Part shown: positions 34,136 through 43,700 of the stretch, piece after piece | Numbering within the stretch: the first letter of the stretch is position 1 | How the letters are laid out: each line of letters starts with the position of its first letter | Source of the DNA: Nocardioides cremeus | GTDB taxonomy: Bacteria; Actinomycetota; Actinomycetes; Propionibacteriales; Nocardioidaceae | Direction: 5' to 3' | Length of the DNA stretch: 64,000 nucleotides | NCBI RefSeq assembly: GCF_030518195.1 | Contig: NZ_JAULSC010000011.1 | Location: 1 to 64,000 of the forward strand | The notes under the pieces: generated by a model | Seen by the model: only the letters and a program-made list of their open reading frames with translations | What the model was told of the DNA's origin: nothing | The model's database searches: none | Made by a program: the position numbers and the translations under genes

Positions 34136-34783
34136 TCAGCCGATGCGTGCCCCGGTGGGGTCCACGCTCTCGCGGTCGATGTCACCGCCGGTGCCGGCGA
34201 GCGCGGAGACTCGACGTGGCGGCACGAGCGCGACGATGCCGACTGCGAACGCTAGTAGGAAGAACCGCGAGGGCAGGGGCAGCATCGCCACCACGGAGCC
34301 GACGCCGATCAGCCACCCGACGCCACGGGACACCAGCCGCAGGCGCCGGAGGGCGGCCATGAGCACCAGTCCACAGATTCCCATGACGAGTCCGCTGAAG
34401 ATGAACGTCGGCGGGATGGCCGTCGGCGGGTTCTCGATGAGCTCTGGAGCGCGGTCGGCCAAGGTCGGCACGACCAGAGCCATGGTGGAGGCGGCGCCGA
34501 CGGTCATCGTCGTCGCGAACGCCAGGAAGAGCAGGGCAGCGCGCCCGGCGTATGTCAGGCCACCGGCATGGCGGACCGCCACGCCCAGCAGACCGATGAC
34601 CAGCAGGCCCGACGCGACGAACCCGGCCCAGCCCGCCGCGATCGCGAGCCCGGACCCGGCGAACCCGTCCATCCCGAGCCCGACCTCTCCCCCAAGCACC
34701 GCCACGAGCGAGGCCAGTCCGAGCACGCCACCGGTGAGCGAGGCCCGACCGGCTCCCCGCACGAAGGTCTCCGTCGACTCCAT
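34136..34783 (-). CDS. Hypothetical six-helix membrane protein
   Basis: This 215-residue protein has about six hydrophobic segments, for example SLTGGVLGLASLVAVLGGEVGL, AGFVASGLLVIGLLGVAV and a long C-terminal pair (WLIGVGSVVAMLPL and FFLLAFAVGIVALVP). I do not recognise a family. The ATG at 34783 follows GGAAGGAG; the open frame runs on to 34939 but the added residues are Arg/Pro-rich and not membrane-like. It is divergent from the two-component system at 34953, which may control it. Confidence 0.65.
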   Translation of the reverse strand: MESTETFVRGAGRASLTGGVLGLASLVAVLGGEVGLGMDGFAGSGLAIAAGWAGFVASGLLVIGLLGVAVRHAGGLTYAGRAALLFLAFATTMTVGAASTMALVVPTLADRAPELIENPPTAIPPTFIFSGLVMGICGLVLMAALRRLRLVSRGVGWLIGVGSVVAMLPLPSRFFLLAFAVGIVALVPPRRVSALAGTGGDIDRESVDPTGARIG

Positions 34784-34952
34784 CGTTGTGCTCCTTCCCG
34801 AGCCGGCACCGTGCCGACGCGACTGCTCGAGCGTGACGCTCGGAGCCGTGGTTGCGCATCGGACGACGGCCCCGAGCCGCGGTACGGCGGTACCACCAGC
34901 CAGGCACCACGGAACGACTCCGCAGCGCCGTCCGGGCATCTAGGCTCGCGGA

Positions 34953-36095
34953 ATGAGGTGGGCGGCGGGGGCAGAGTGCCGGACGCTGACGACGTGGGCG
35001 CCGGTCGTCGCCGTCGCCGTGCTGTCTCAGGCGGGGATCGGGCTGGAGTCGGACTGGTCCGGCTCGGACGCCTCCCTGGCCCTCACCAGTGCACTCCTGG
35101 CCGGCCCCCTGCTCCTGCGGGCCGCGCGTCCGGTCCTCACAGCGGCTCTGATCGGGGCGGCCCTGGTCGTGCAGGTCCAGCTGGGCGGAAGCCTCCACTT
35201 CGCCTCCTTCATCGCAGTTCTCGTGGCGTCGTTCGCGACGGGTCGCCATGCCGGGGGACAGCGCATGACCGCGGGTGTGCTTCTGCTGCTGGTGGGTGTG
35301 GTCCTCGCGGTGCGAGATTCCCTGCCCGAATCGGTCGAGGAGCTGGTGTTCCCACTTTTCTACGTCTCGGCCGCCGCGGCGCTCGGCTCGGTGGTCCGGC
35401 GGCAGGCGCGGCAGGCCGCGGAGCTGCACGGGCTCAACGAGGCCCTGGTCCGGGAACGTGACGCAATCGACCGCCTTGTGGTGGCCACCGAGCGCCTGCG
35501 GCTGGCCCGTGAGCTGCATGACGTGGTCGCCCACACCCTGACGGTGGCGGTCGTCCAGGCGGAGGCCTGCGAGGCCGCCCTCGACGCCGATCTGGAACGG
35601 GCCCGGGAGGCCGCACGTCAGGTCCAAGCGGCAGGCCGACGTGGTCTGGCCGATCTGAGGAGCCTCGTCCGGGTACTCCGTGACACCGACGCGACCACCG
35701 ACGAGCCGGGTCTGGATGACCTCGACACCCTGGCAGGCGTGATGGCGAGCGCGGGCCTGGAGGTCACGGTGGAACGGGCGGGCACGTTTCGCGGCCTCTC
35801 ACCGGAACTCGAGCGCGAGCTCTACCGCATAGTGCAGGAGGGACTGACGAACGTGGTCAAGCACAGTAGCGCTGCCTGGGTGCGCATCCTGGTCAGGGCC
35901 CACGACTCACGCGTCCAGCTGGAGATCGTGGACCCCGGCCCGGCCGTCGAGTCACCGGTGCCCTCGGGCGGCCATGGGCTGGCCGGCATGGCAGAGCGGC
36001 TCGCACCCTTCGGCGGTCAGGTGACGGCGGGCCCCACGTCGGACGGGTACCGCGTCCACGTGTCGGTACCGGTGCACCAGGAGGCGCCGGCGTGA
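34953..36095 (+). CDS. NarL/DesK-type sensor histidine kinase
   Basis: This 380-residue kinase has an N-terminal half of five or six short transmembrane helices without a large outside loop, then the HisKA_3 dimerisation region with the phospho-acceptor His in RLRLARELHDVVAHTLTV. A C-terminal ATPase domain follows (EGLTNVVKHSSAAWVRI as the N-box, GGHGLAGMAERL as the G-box). The signal is probably sensed within the membrane. The response regulator start overlaps its stop (GTGA). Confidence 0.9.
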   Translation: MRWAAGAECRTLTTWAPVVAVAVLSQAGIGLESDWSGSDASLALTSALLAGPLLLRAARPVLTAALIGAALVVQVQLGGSLHFASFIAVLVASFATGRHAGGQRMTAGVLLLLVGVVLAVRDSLPESVEELVFPLFYVSAAAALGSVVRRQARQAAELHGLNEALVRERDAIDRLVVATERLRLARELHDVVAHTLTVAVVQAEACEAALDADLERAREAARQVQAAGRRGLADLRSLVRVLRDTDATTDEPGLDDLDTLAGVMASAGLEVTVERAGTFRGLSPELERELYRIVQEGLTNVVKHSSAAWVRILVRAHDSRVQLEIVDPGPAVESPVPSGGHGLAGMAERLAPFGGQVTAGPTSDGYRVHVSVPVHQEAPA

Positions 36096-36739
36096 TCTCC
36101 TTGCTCATCGCCGACGACCAGGAGCTGATCCGCGACGGCCTTGCGTCGATCTTGCGCAGCCAGGCCGGGATCAACGTGGTCGGCACCGCTGCGGACGGCG
36201 CCGAAGCGGTACGCACCGCGCGGGAGCTCCGCCCCGACGTCACGCTGATGGACCTCCGGATGCCTGGCACCGACGGGATCGAGGCCACGCGTCAGCTGCT
36301 GCGGAGCGACACGCCACCGACCCGTGTCGTGGTGCTCACCACGTTCGACGAGGACGACCTGATCATGACCGCACTGCAGGCAGGTGCCAGCGGCTTCCTG
36401 CTCAAGGACCTGCCCCGGCAGCGTCTGGTTGAGGCCCTGCACGCCGTCCATGCCGGCGACCTCCAGCTGGCACCGTCGATCACCCAGCGCCTCGTCGAGC
36501 GCCACCTCCGACGACATGCCTCGCCCGAGCGTTCGGCGAAGCTCGAGCGACTCAGCGAGCGCGAGACTGAGGTGCTTCGCAAGGTCGCGCAGGGCGCCAC
36601 GAACGCGGAGATCGCGGGAAGCCTCCACCTCAGCGAATCCACGGTGAAGACGCACGTCAGCCGCCTGCTCTCCAAGCTTGGCGTCCGGGACCGGGTGCAG
36701 CTCGTGATCGCGGCGTACGAAGGCGGGCTGGTGCCCTGA
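36092..36739 (+). CDS. NarL/LuxR-family response regulator
   Basis: This 215-residue regulator has an acidic pocket (IADDQELIRDG), a phosphorylated Asp in DVTLMDLRMPGTDG, Thr in LTTFDEDD and Lys in GFLLKDLPR. The C-terminal LuxR helix-turn-helix is LSERETEVLRKVAQGATNAEIAGSLHLSESTVKTHVSRLLSKLGVRDR. GTG start overlaps the kinase stop. Targets are unknown; the divergent membrane protein and the nearby nar genes are candidates. Confidence 0.92.
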   Translation: MISLLIADDQELIRDGLASILRSQAGINVVGTAADGAEAVRTARELRPDVTLMDLRMPGTDGIEATRQLLRSDTPPTRVVVLTTFDEDDLIMTALQAGASGFLLKDLPRQRLVEALHAVHAGDLQLAPSITQRLVERHLRRHASPERSAKLERLSERETEVLRKVAQGATNAEIAGSLHLSESTVKTHVSRLLSKLGVRDRVQLVIAAYEGGLVP

Positions 36740-36800
36740 TCAGTCGTGGAGAACCAATCGGAAAGGGGAACAGCCGCTGAAGTGCAGCAGTCCCGAACGG

Positions 36801-37145
36801 TCAGTCCTGCGGCAGGCTCTGCAGCGCCACGCTCAGCAGCACTGCGGCGTCCTCGAGCGCCTCGAGATCGTGTCGTGCGGGGGGGATGACCAGGTGGTCG
36901 CCGGCCCGGCCGTCCCAGGTCTCGTCACCAGCGTGGAGCCTGACGCTGCCGTGCAACACCTGCAGCGTCGCCTCGCCGGGGCTCTCGTGCTCGCCGAGCC
37001 GGCGCCCGGCGGCCAGGGCGATGAGCGTCTGACGGAGCGCATGGCCGCGTCCGCCATGGACGGTGCAGGCACTGCGTCCGGCGCTGTCGCCGTTCGCCTT
37101 GGCCAGGTGCTCGACCACCAGGGTGGTCAGGGAGGTGCTGTTCAC
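36801..37145 (-). CDS. Small cupin protein, last gene of the nar operon
   Basis: This 114-residue protein has one cupin barrel: RRLGEHESPGEATLQVLHGSVRLHAGDETWDGRAGDHLVIPPARHDLEA, with His/Glu positions for a metal. The GTG start at 37145 overlaps the stop of the CBS-domain gene and has AAGGACG upstream. Its job may be redox or ligand sensing, but no function can be named. The coupling to narI via the CBS gene suggests it acts with nitrate reductase. Confidence 0.75.
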   Translation of the reverse strand: MNSTSLTTLVVEHLAKANGDSAGRSACTVHGGRGHALRQTLIALAAGRRLGEHESPGEATLQVLHGSVRLHAGDETWDGRAGDHLVIPPARHDLEALEDAAVLLSVALQSLPQD

Positions 37146-37624
37146 AGGATCGTCCTTCGTCTCGTGGTGGAGTCCGCCGCGCGGGCGGCGACGTCGGTGT
37201 CCGAGCAGAAACCGGTCCCCGAACGCTTCAGGCAGAGCAGGCCGAGGAGGGTGCGGTCCGCGTCCACGACGGCGAGGCGGCGCGAGGAGGCTCGCACGAG
37301 GAGGCCGAGGACCACCCCGGCCGACGCGTCGGGGGGCACCGTCCGCCCGGACAGCACCGACCACGCCAGGGCGGGTTCGTCAGCGGGCACATCGACCAGG
37401 TCGGCGCCGGTCAGCGTCCCCAGGAGCGTGGCGCCCTGGGTCAGGAGCACCATGTGGACGTGGTCGCCGGCCAGGACCGCGCGGGCGTCGTCGACCGAGG
37501 CGCAGGCCGGGAGGGTCTTGGGCTCGGTGAGCATCACCCCGCGGACGACGCCCGACGTCTGAGCCCCCGGTGTCCCAGGGGCGGCGTCGAGCACTGCCCG
37601 ATCCACGGACTCCGGAAGCCTCAT
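37142..37624 (-). CDS. CBS-domain protein in the nar operon
   Basis: This 160-residue protein has two CBS motifs back to back: VMLTEPKTLPACASVDDARAVLAGDHVHMVLL...LLGTLTGADLV, and a second half around SGRTVPPDASAGVVLGLLVRASSRRLAVVDADRTLLGLLCLK. CBS pairs bind adenine nucleotides and sense energy state (family knowledge). The ATG at 37624 overlaps the narI stop (ATGA), and its stop overlaps the cupin start. Confidence 0.8.
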   Translation of the reverse strand: MRLPESVDRAVLDAAPGTPGAQTSGVVRGVMLTEPKTLPACASVDDARAVLAGDHVHMVLLTQGATLLGTLTGADLVDVPADEPALAWSVLSGRTVPPDASAGVVLGLLVRASSRRLAVVDADRTLLGLLCLKRSGTGFCSDTDVAARAADSTTRRRTIL

Positions 37625-38352
37625 CGCCCGACCTGGTCCCATCCGCGACGCGGGGCTGCGTTGCCCAGCGGCCGGTCGTCGCGCGAGCGGTAGACGATGT
37701 AGGGACGGGTGAGGTAGCCCAGCGGCGCCGAGAACACATGCACCAACCGCGTGAAGGGCCACAGTGCGAACAGCCCGAACGCGACGAGGGCGTGGAGCTT
37801 GAAGCCGATCGGCGCCTGGGCCATCAGGTCGGCGTCGGGCTGGAGAGCGAGGAAGGAGCGGTACCAGACCGAGACGCCCTCCCGGTAGTTGTACTCCCCA
37901 CCGAGGCTGAAGACGGAACCGGCGATCGTGTTCCACATCCCGAGCACGATGGCCGCGCCGAGGAAGGCGTACATCACCTTGTCCATCGGCGTGGTGGCCG
38001 AGAAGACGGGTCCCACCGTGCGGCGGCGGTAGATCAGGATCGTCATGCCGACCAGGGTCATCACGCCCGCCACGAGCCCGCCACCGACCGCGGCGTAGTG
38101 GTAGAGGTGGTCGTCGATGCCGACCGCCGCCGTCCACGACCGTGGGACGAGCAGCCCGATGACGTGGCCGCCGATGACGCCGAGCATGCCGAAGTGGAAC
38201 AGGGGTGAACCGAGCCGGAGCAGGCGGTCCTCGTAGAGCTGGGAGGAGCGGGTGGTCCAGCCGAACTTGTCGTAGCGGTAGCGCCACGCGTGCCCGACGA
38301 CGAACACGGCCAGGCACAGGTAGGGGACGATCACCCAGAGGAGGACGTTCAC
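37621..38352 (-). CDS. narI: Respiratory nitrate reductase gamma subunit NarI
   Basis: This 243-residue membrane cytochrome b subunit has five transmembrane segments and His residues in FHFGMLGVIGGHVIG and FKLHALVAFGLFAL that fit the two-heme ligand set. It passes quinol electrons to NarH. The GTG at 38352 overlaps the narJ stop (GTGA), which fixes the start within a longer open frame. Confidence 0.93.
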   Translation of the reverse strand: MNVLLWVIVPYLCLAVFVVGHAWRYRYDKFGWTTRSSQLYEDRLLRLGSPLFHFGMLGVIGGHVIGLLVPRSWTAAVGIDDHLYHYAAVGGGLVAGVMTLVGMTILIYRRRTVGPVFSATTPMDKVMYAFLGAAIVLGMWNTIAGSVFSLGGEYNYREGVSVWYRSFLALQPDADLMAQAPIGFKLHALVAFGLFALWPFTRLVHVFSAPLGYLTRPYIVYRSRDDRPLGNAAPRRGWDQVGR

Positions 38353-39053
38353 CGAGGGGCTCCTACGGGGATGGTGGCAGAGGAGATGAGGGCGGGCCCG
38401 GAGGCGAGGGCGGGGTCGGCGGCGTAGCCGGCGAGGCCGACCTCCTCGGCCGGGGGTCCCTGCTCGACGAGGCGACGTACGGCGTCGGCCTCGGTGCCCT
38501 CGAGGGCGGGCAGGGTCCCGCAGAGGGCCAGCAGCGCAGCGGCCCAGGGCGAGCCGGTGGTCCCGTCGTCGTTGCGCCAGCCGGTGAGCGCGAGCCGCAG
38601 CATCTCCACGCCCGCACGGTGCTCGATGAGCAGGCGCCAGGCGGCGTCGGCATCGACCGTCGCCCCGAGCTGCAGGACGGCGCACAGGTGGTCGGGCAGC
38701 TCGCCGTGCTCCTCGGACCACTCCACGCCGGCAGCGCGGTACGCCTCCTTGAAGCCCACCAGTGCGGCTCCTCGTCGCCGCGTGTCACCGAGAGCGAAGT
38801 AGGTCAGGTAGAGGGCGCACTTGCGGGTGTGGTCGAACGTGGCGACGTAGTCCTGCTGCAGGACGGCGAGCGGAGTGCGTCGTAGATGATCCAGGAGTGC
38901 CAGCAGGTGCGGGTCGTCGGGCACCAGCCTCTCGAGATCGTCGAGCGCGTCCGCGAGCGCGGGTGTCGGGTAGTCCAGCACCCGCGAGCACACCGCCCAC
39001 ACCCGACGGGCCCGCTCGTCGGGACGGGCTCCAGCACGGCGTCGGAACATCAC
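38349..39053 (-). CDS. narJ: Nitrate reductase assembly chaperone NarJ
   Basis: This 234-residue helical protein of the TorD/NarJ family has RVLDYPTPALADAL at the start, QQDYVATFDHTRKCALYLTYFALGDTRRRG and LPDHLCAVLQLGA, all typical of NarJ. It loads the molybdenum cofactor into NarG and is not in the final complex. Overlaps both neighbours by four bases. Confidence 0.92.
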   Translation of the reverse strand: MMFRRRAGARPDERARRVWAVCSRVLDYPTPALADALDDLERLVPDDPHLLALLDHLRRTPLAVLQQDYVATFDHTRKCALYLTYFALGDTRRRGAALVGFKEAYRAAGVEWSEEHGELPDHLCAVLQLGATVDADAAWRLLIEHRAGVEMLRLALTGWRNDDGTTGSPWAAALLALCGTLPALEGTEADAVRRLVEQGPPAEEVGLAGYAADPALASGPALISSATIPVGAPR

Positions 39054-40714
39054 GCCCCTCCCCTGTCTCGCTGCGGGGGGAACAGCCCCTCCGGCGCCCC
39101 CTTGCCGTCCCAGTTGAGCAAGTTCACGCGAGTGGCCTTGTCGTCGGGCGCGGCGAGCGTGTCGGAGGTCTGCCGGTCCTGGAGCATCCGGAAGTTCTCC
39201 ACCGCCACGGGCGTGGGGTAGCCGGCGCCCTCGCCCAGCAACGCCTGGTCGTAGTAGGAACCAGCAGCGTCGAAGTCGACCGCGCAGTCGGTGGCGAGCT
39301 CCTCCAGCGCGTGCGCCTGCTCGGCGTGGGCCGATGGGATGACGTAGCGCTCGGCGTACTTGGCGATGGCCAGGAGCCGGAACATCTCGTACATCTGCTC
39401 CCCCGTCATCCCGACCGCGGCGGGGATGGACTCGTCGGGGTCGCGACCGAGGTTGATGTCACGCATGTAGGACCGCATCGCAGCGAGCTTCTTGAGCACA
39501 CCGTCGACCGGCTCGACGTCACCGGCCGTGAACAGGTTGGCCAGGTACTCCACGGGGATGCGCAGCGCGTCGATCGCGGCGAAGAGGTTGCCGCGGTCCT
39601 CCGCATCGTGGCCGGTCTCCTGGACGACGTCGACCACCGGCGAGAGGGGTGGGATGTACCAGACCATGGGCATGGTGCGGTACTCCGGGTGCAACGGCAG
39701 CGCAACCTGGTAGTCGGTGATCAGCCGCAGCACCGGCGACCGCTTCGCGGCCTCGAGCCAATCCGGTTCGATACCGGCTGCCAAGGCTGCTCGCTCGACC
39801 TCGGGGTCACGCGGATCGAGGAAGACGTTGCGCTGCGCCTCGTAGAGGCCGTGCTCGTCCTCGGTGCTCGCGGCCTCGAGCACCCGGTCGGCGTCGTAGA
39901 GCATGAGGCCGATGTAGCGCAGCCGGCCCACGCACGTCTCCGAGCAGACGGTCGGGATCCCCACCTCCACGCGCGGGTAGCAGAACGTGCACTTCTCGGC
40001 CTTGCCGGTCTTGTGGTTGAAGTAGACCTTCTTGTAGGGGCAGCCCGACACGCACATCCGCCAGCCGCGGCAGCGGTCCTGGTCGACCAGGACGATGCCG
40101 TCCTCGGAGCGCTTGTAGATCGCGCCGCTGGGGCACGAGGCCGCGCACGAGGGGTTGAGGCAGTGCTCGCAGATGCGCGGCAGGTAGAACATGAAGGTCT
40201 GCTCGAACTCGAGCTTCACCTTGTCCTCGATGCCCTTGAGCATGACGTCACGCGCGGCGTGCTCATGCGAGCCGCCCAAGTCGTCGTCCCAGTTCGCCGA
40301 CCACTCGACGTTCATGTCCTTGCCGGAGATCAGGCTCTTGGGCCGGGCGACCGGGAAGGTGTCGGTCTGGGGCGAGTTCGTCAGCGTCTCGTAGTCGTAG
40401 GTCCAGGGCTCGTAGTAGTCCTCGATGGAGGGCAGCTTGGGGTTGGAGAAGATCGTCAGCAGCTTCTTCCACCGCCCCCCGGCGCGCAGCGCGAGGCGGC
40501 CGTTCGGCTTGCGGACCCAGCCGCCCTGCCACTCCTCCTGGTCCTCGTAGGTCCGGGGATAGCCGAGGCCGGGCCGGGTCTCGACATTGTTGAACCACAC
40601 GTACTCCGTGCCCGTGCGGTTGGTCCAGGCCTGCTTGCAGGTCACCGAGCAGGTGTGGCACCCGATGCACTTGTCGAGGTTCATCACCATGGCCATCTGA
40701 GCCATCACGCGCAT
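39050..40714 (-). CDS. narH: Respiratory nitrate reductase beta subunit NarH
   Basis: This 554-residue iron-sulfur subunit has the four cluster-binding Cys groups: CIGCHTCSVTCKQ, CEHCLNPSCAASCPSGAIYK, CRGWRMCVSGCPYKKVYFN with the Trp seen in the [3Fe-4S] group of NarH, and CTFCYPRVEVGIPTVCSETC. It carries electrons from NarI to NarG. It starts 21 bases after narG. A Met three codons in (40705) is an alternative start. Confidence 0.95.
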   Translation of the reverse strand: MRVMAQMAMVMNLDKCIGCHTCSVTCKQAWTNRTGTEYVWFNNVETRPGLGYPRTYEDQEEWQGGWVRKPNGRLALRAGGRWKKLLTIFSNPKLPSIEDYYEPWTYDYETLTNSPQTDTFPVARPKSLISGKDMNVEWSANWDDDLGGSHEHAARDVMLKGIEDKVKLEFEQTFMFYLPRICEHCLNPSCAASCPSGAIYKRSEDGIVLVDQDRCRGWRMCVSGCPYKKVYFNHKTGKAEKCTFCYPRVEVGIPTVCSETCVGRLRYIGLMLYDADRVLEAASTEDEHGLYEAQRNVFLDPRDPEVERAALAAGIEPDWLEAAKRSPVLRLITDYQVALPLHPEYRTMPMVWYIPPLSPVVDVVQETGHDAEDRGNLFAAIDALRIPVEYLANLFTAGDVEPVDGVLKKLAAMRSYMRDINLGRDPDESIPAAVGMTGEQMYEMFRLLAIAKYAERYVIPSAHAEQAHALEELATDCAVDFDAAGSYYDQALLGEGAGYPTPVAVENFRMLQDRQTSDTLAAPDDKATRVNLLNWDGKGAPEGLFPPQRDRGGA

Positions 40715-40735
40715 GTCTGTCGTCTCCCGTCCTGC

Positions 40736-43700
40736 TCAGTACTCGACCGGTGTGGTCCGCCTGCGGATCATCGTGACCTCGTCGCGGTTGTTGCCGATCG
40801 GTCCGATGTAGTTGAAGAAGTAGGCAAGCTGGGCATAGCCGCCGACGATGTGGTTGGGCTTGAGCAGGATGCGCGTGAGGCTGTTGTGGATGCCGCCGCG
40901 CTTGCGGTCCCGCTCGGTGAGCGGGACGTCGATGAGCCGGTCCTGGGCGTGGTGCATGTAGACGGTGCCTTCGGGCATGCGGTGGCTGACGATGGCGCGG
41001 GCCGCCACGACGCCGTTGCGGTTGACCATCTCGATCCAGTCGTTGTCCTTGATCCCCACCTTGGCCGCATCGCGGTCGGAGATCCACACCGACTGCCCTC
41101 CTCGCGAGAGCGAGAGCATGAAGAGGTTGTCCTGGTACTCGGAGTGGATGGACCACTTGTTGTGCGGCGTCAGGTAGCGCACGGAGACGCCGAGCTCGTT
41201 CTGCTCCCCGATGGGCGCCTCGCCGAACAGGGCCGTCATGTTGAGGGGCGGGCGGTAGACCGGGAGCATCTCGCCCATCCCGAGGAACCAGTCGTGGTCG
41301 ACGTAGAACTGCTGTCGCCCGGTGAGGGTGTGGAAGGGCTTCTTGCGCTCGATGTTGATCGTGAACGGGCTGTAGCGCCGCCCGCCGGACTCGGAGCCCG
41401 ACCATTCCGGTGAGGTGATCACCGGTACCGGCGCCACCTGCGTGTCGGCGAAGGTGATCTGCTTGCCCTCGTGCTCGGCGGCGAGGTCGGCTAGCTCGGT
41501 GCCGGTGCGCCGCTCGAGGAAGCGGAAGCCCTGGGTGGCGAGGTGGCCGTTGGAGACGCCGGCCAGGTGAAGCATCGCGTCGGCCATCTGCACGTCGGTC
41601 TCGACCTTGGGCTGGCCGTCACCGGCCCCGCCGCGGACGACCCCGTTGCGGCTGCGGAGGACGTCGATCTCCCGCTTGACGTCATAGGCGACGCCCTTGG
41701 TGAGCATGCCGACGCTCTCCAGGAGCGGGCCGATGGAAGTCATCTTCTCGTAGATCGCCGCGTAGTCCCGCTCGGCGACCGCGATGACGGGCATGGTCTT
41801 GCCAGGGATCGGCTCGATCTCGCCGGCCTTCCAGTCCTTCACCACCCCGTGCTCGGTGGCCATCGCCTCGGGGGTGTCGTGCCACAGCGGCTTGGCGACC
41901 ACGTCGCGTCGGGTGCCGAGGTGGACCGCGGCGAGCTCGGAGAACTTCTTCGCTATCACCTTCCAGGTGTCCCAGTCGGACTTGGTCTGCCACGGCGGCG
42001 CGATGGCGGGGTTGAAGGAGTGGATGAAGGGGTGCATGTCGGTGGTGGAGAGGTCGTGCTTCTCGTACCAGGTCGCGGCCGGGAGCACGACGTCGCTGAA
42101 GATCGTCGACGAGGTCATCCGGAAGTCGATCGTCATCAGCAGGTCGAGCCGACCCTCGGCCGCCTTCTCCGGCCACTCGACGTCCTGTGGCCGCTGCTCG
42201 GGGGATGCCTCCACCGCGGTGGCTGCGGAGTCGGTGCCGAGCAGGTGGCGCAGGAAGTACTCGTTGCCCTTCGCCGAGGAGCCCAGCAGGTTGGAGCGCC
42301 ACAGCGACAGGATGCGTGGATGGTTGTCCTCGTGCTCGGGATCCTCCACCGCGAACCTGAGCCCGCCCTCCTTGAGCTGCTGGGCGACGTACTCCGGGGC
42401 CTCCATGCCGGCAGCCGCGGCATCGTCGGCCAGCTGCAGGCTGCTGCGGTCGAAGGTCGGGTAGGACGGTGACCACCCCAGCCGCACGGACTGGGCCAGC
42501 AGGTCCATGACCGTCTTCCCTGCGAAGACACCGGTGCCGGAGTCGAGGTCGTCGGCGCTGAAGGTGTCGTAGCGGTACTGGGAGGTGTTCACGTACCAGT
42601 AGGCGGTCTGGTTCATGTGGCGTGGCGGTCGGTGCCAGTCCAGGGCGAACGCCATGTGCTGGAAGCCCATGATCGGACGGATCTTCTCCTGGCCGACGTA
42701 GTGGGCCCAGCCGCCGCCGTTGCGGCCCTGGGTGCCGGTGATCGTGGTGAGCAGGAGGATGGCGCGGTAGATCTGGTCGGAGTGGAACCAGTGGTTCACC
42801 CCGGCGCCGAGCAGGATCATCCCCCGCCCCTCCGTGTCGATCGCGTTCTGCGCCCACTCACGGGCGAGCCGGAGGACTTGCGCGGCCGGCACACCGGTGT
42901 GCTGCTCCTGCCAGGCCGGCGTGGCCTGGACAGCGGGGTCCTCGTAGCCGTGGGGATCCGACTCGCTGGTGCGCGGCCACACCCCGGGCAGCCCGGGCCG
43001 GGCGACGCCGTACTGCGCGAGCAGCAGGTCCAGCACGGTCGTGACGAGGCGCTCGCCGACTCTCGCGACCGGCACCCCGCGTCGCTCGTGGACGACCTTG
43101 CCGTCGGCTGCGTCGAAGCGCGGCAGCTCCACCTCCACGGACTCGCGGGTCCCGCCCTGGTGGTCGCGGTACATGCTGAGCGCGGGGTCGATGTCACCGA
43201 GCTCGAGGTTCCACCTGCCGGCCCCCTCCTCGCCGTACCGGTCACCGATCGAGCCGTGCGGGATGCGGACCTCGCCGGTGGCGGCGTCGATGACGGCCGG
43301 CTTCCACATGGCGTTCTCGCTGGTCCCGCCGAGGTCGCCCTCGACCAGGAACTTGCCGGGACGGTAGGCCCCCGAGGCGTCGAGCTGGAGGCAGACGAGG
43401 TGCGGGAGGTCGGTGAACTGCTTGTTGTAGTCGTCGAAGAACGGCGTGCTGGAGTCGGCGAAGAACTCCTTGAGGACCACATGGCCCATGGCCATCGCGA
43501 GAGCCCCGTCGGTGCCGGGGGCGGGACTCACCCACTCGTCGGCGAACTTCACGCTCTCCGCGTAGTCGGGCGCCACCGCCACGACCTTCTGCCCGCGGTA
43601 GCGCGCCTCCGTCATCCAGTGAGCGTCCGGGGTGCGGGTCAGCGGGACGTTGGAGCCCCACATCATCAGGTAGCCGGCGTCCCACCAGTCACCGGACTCC

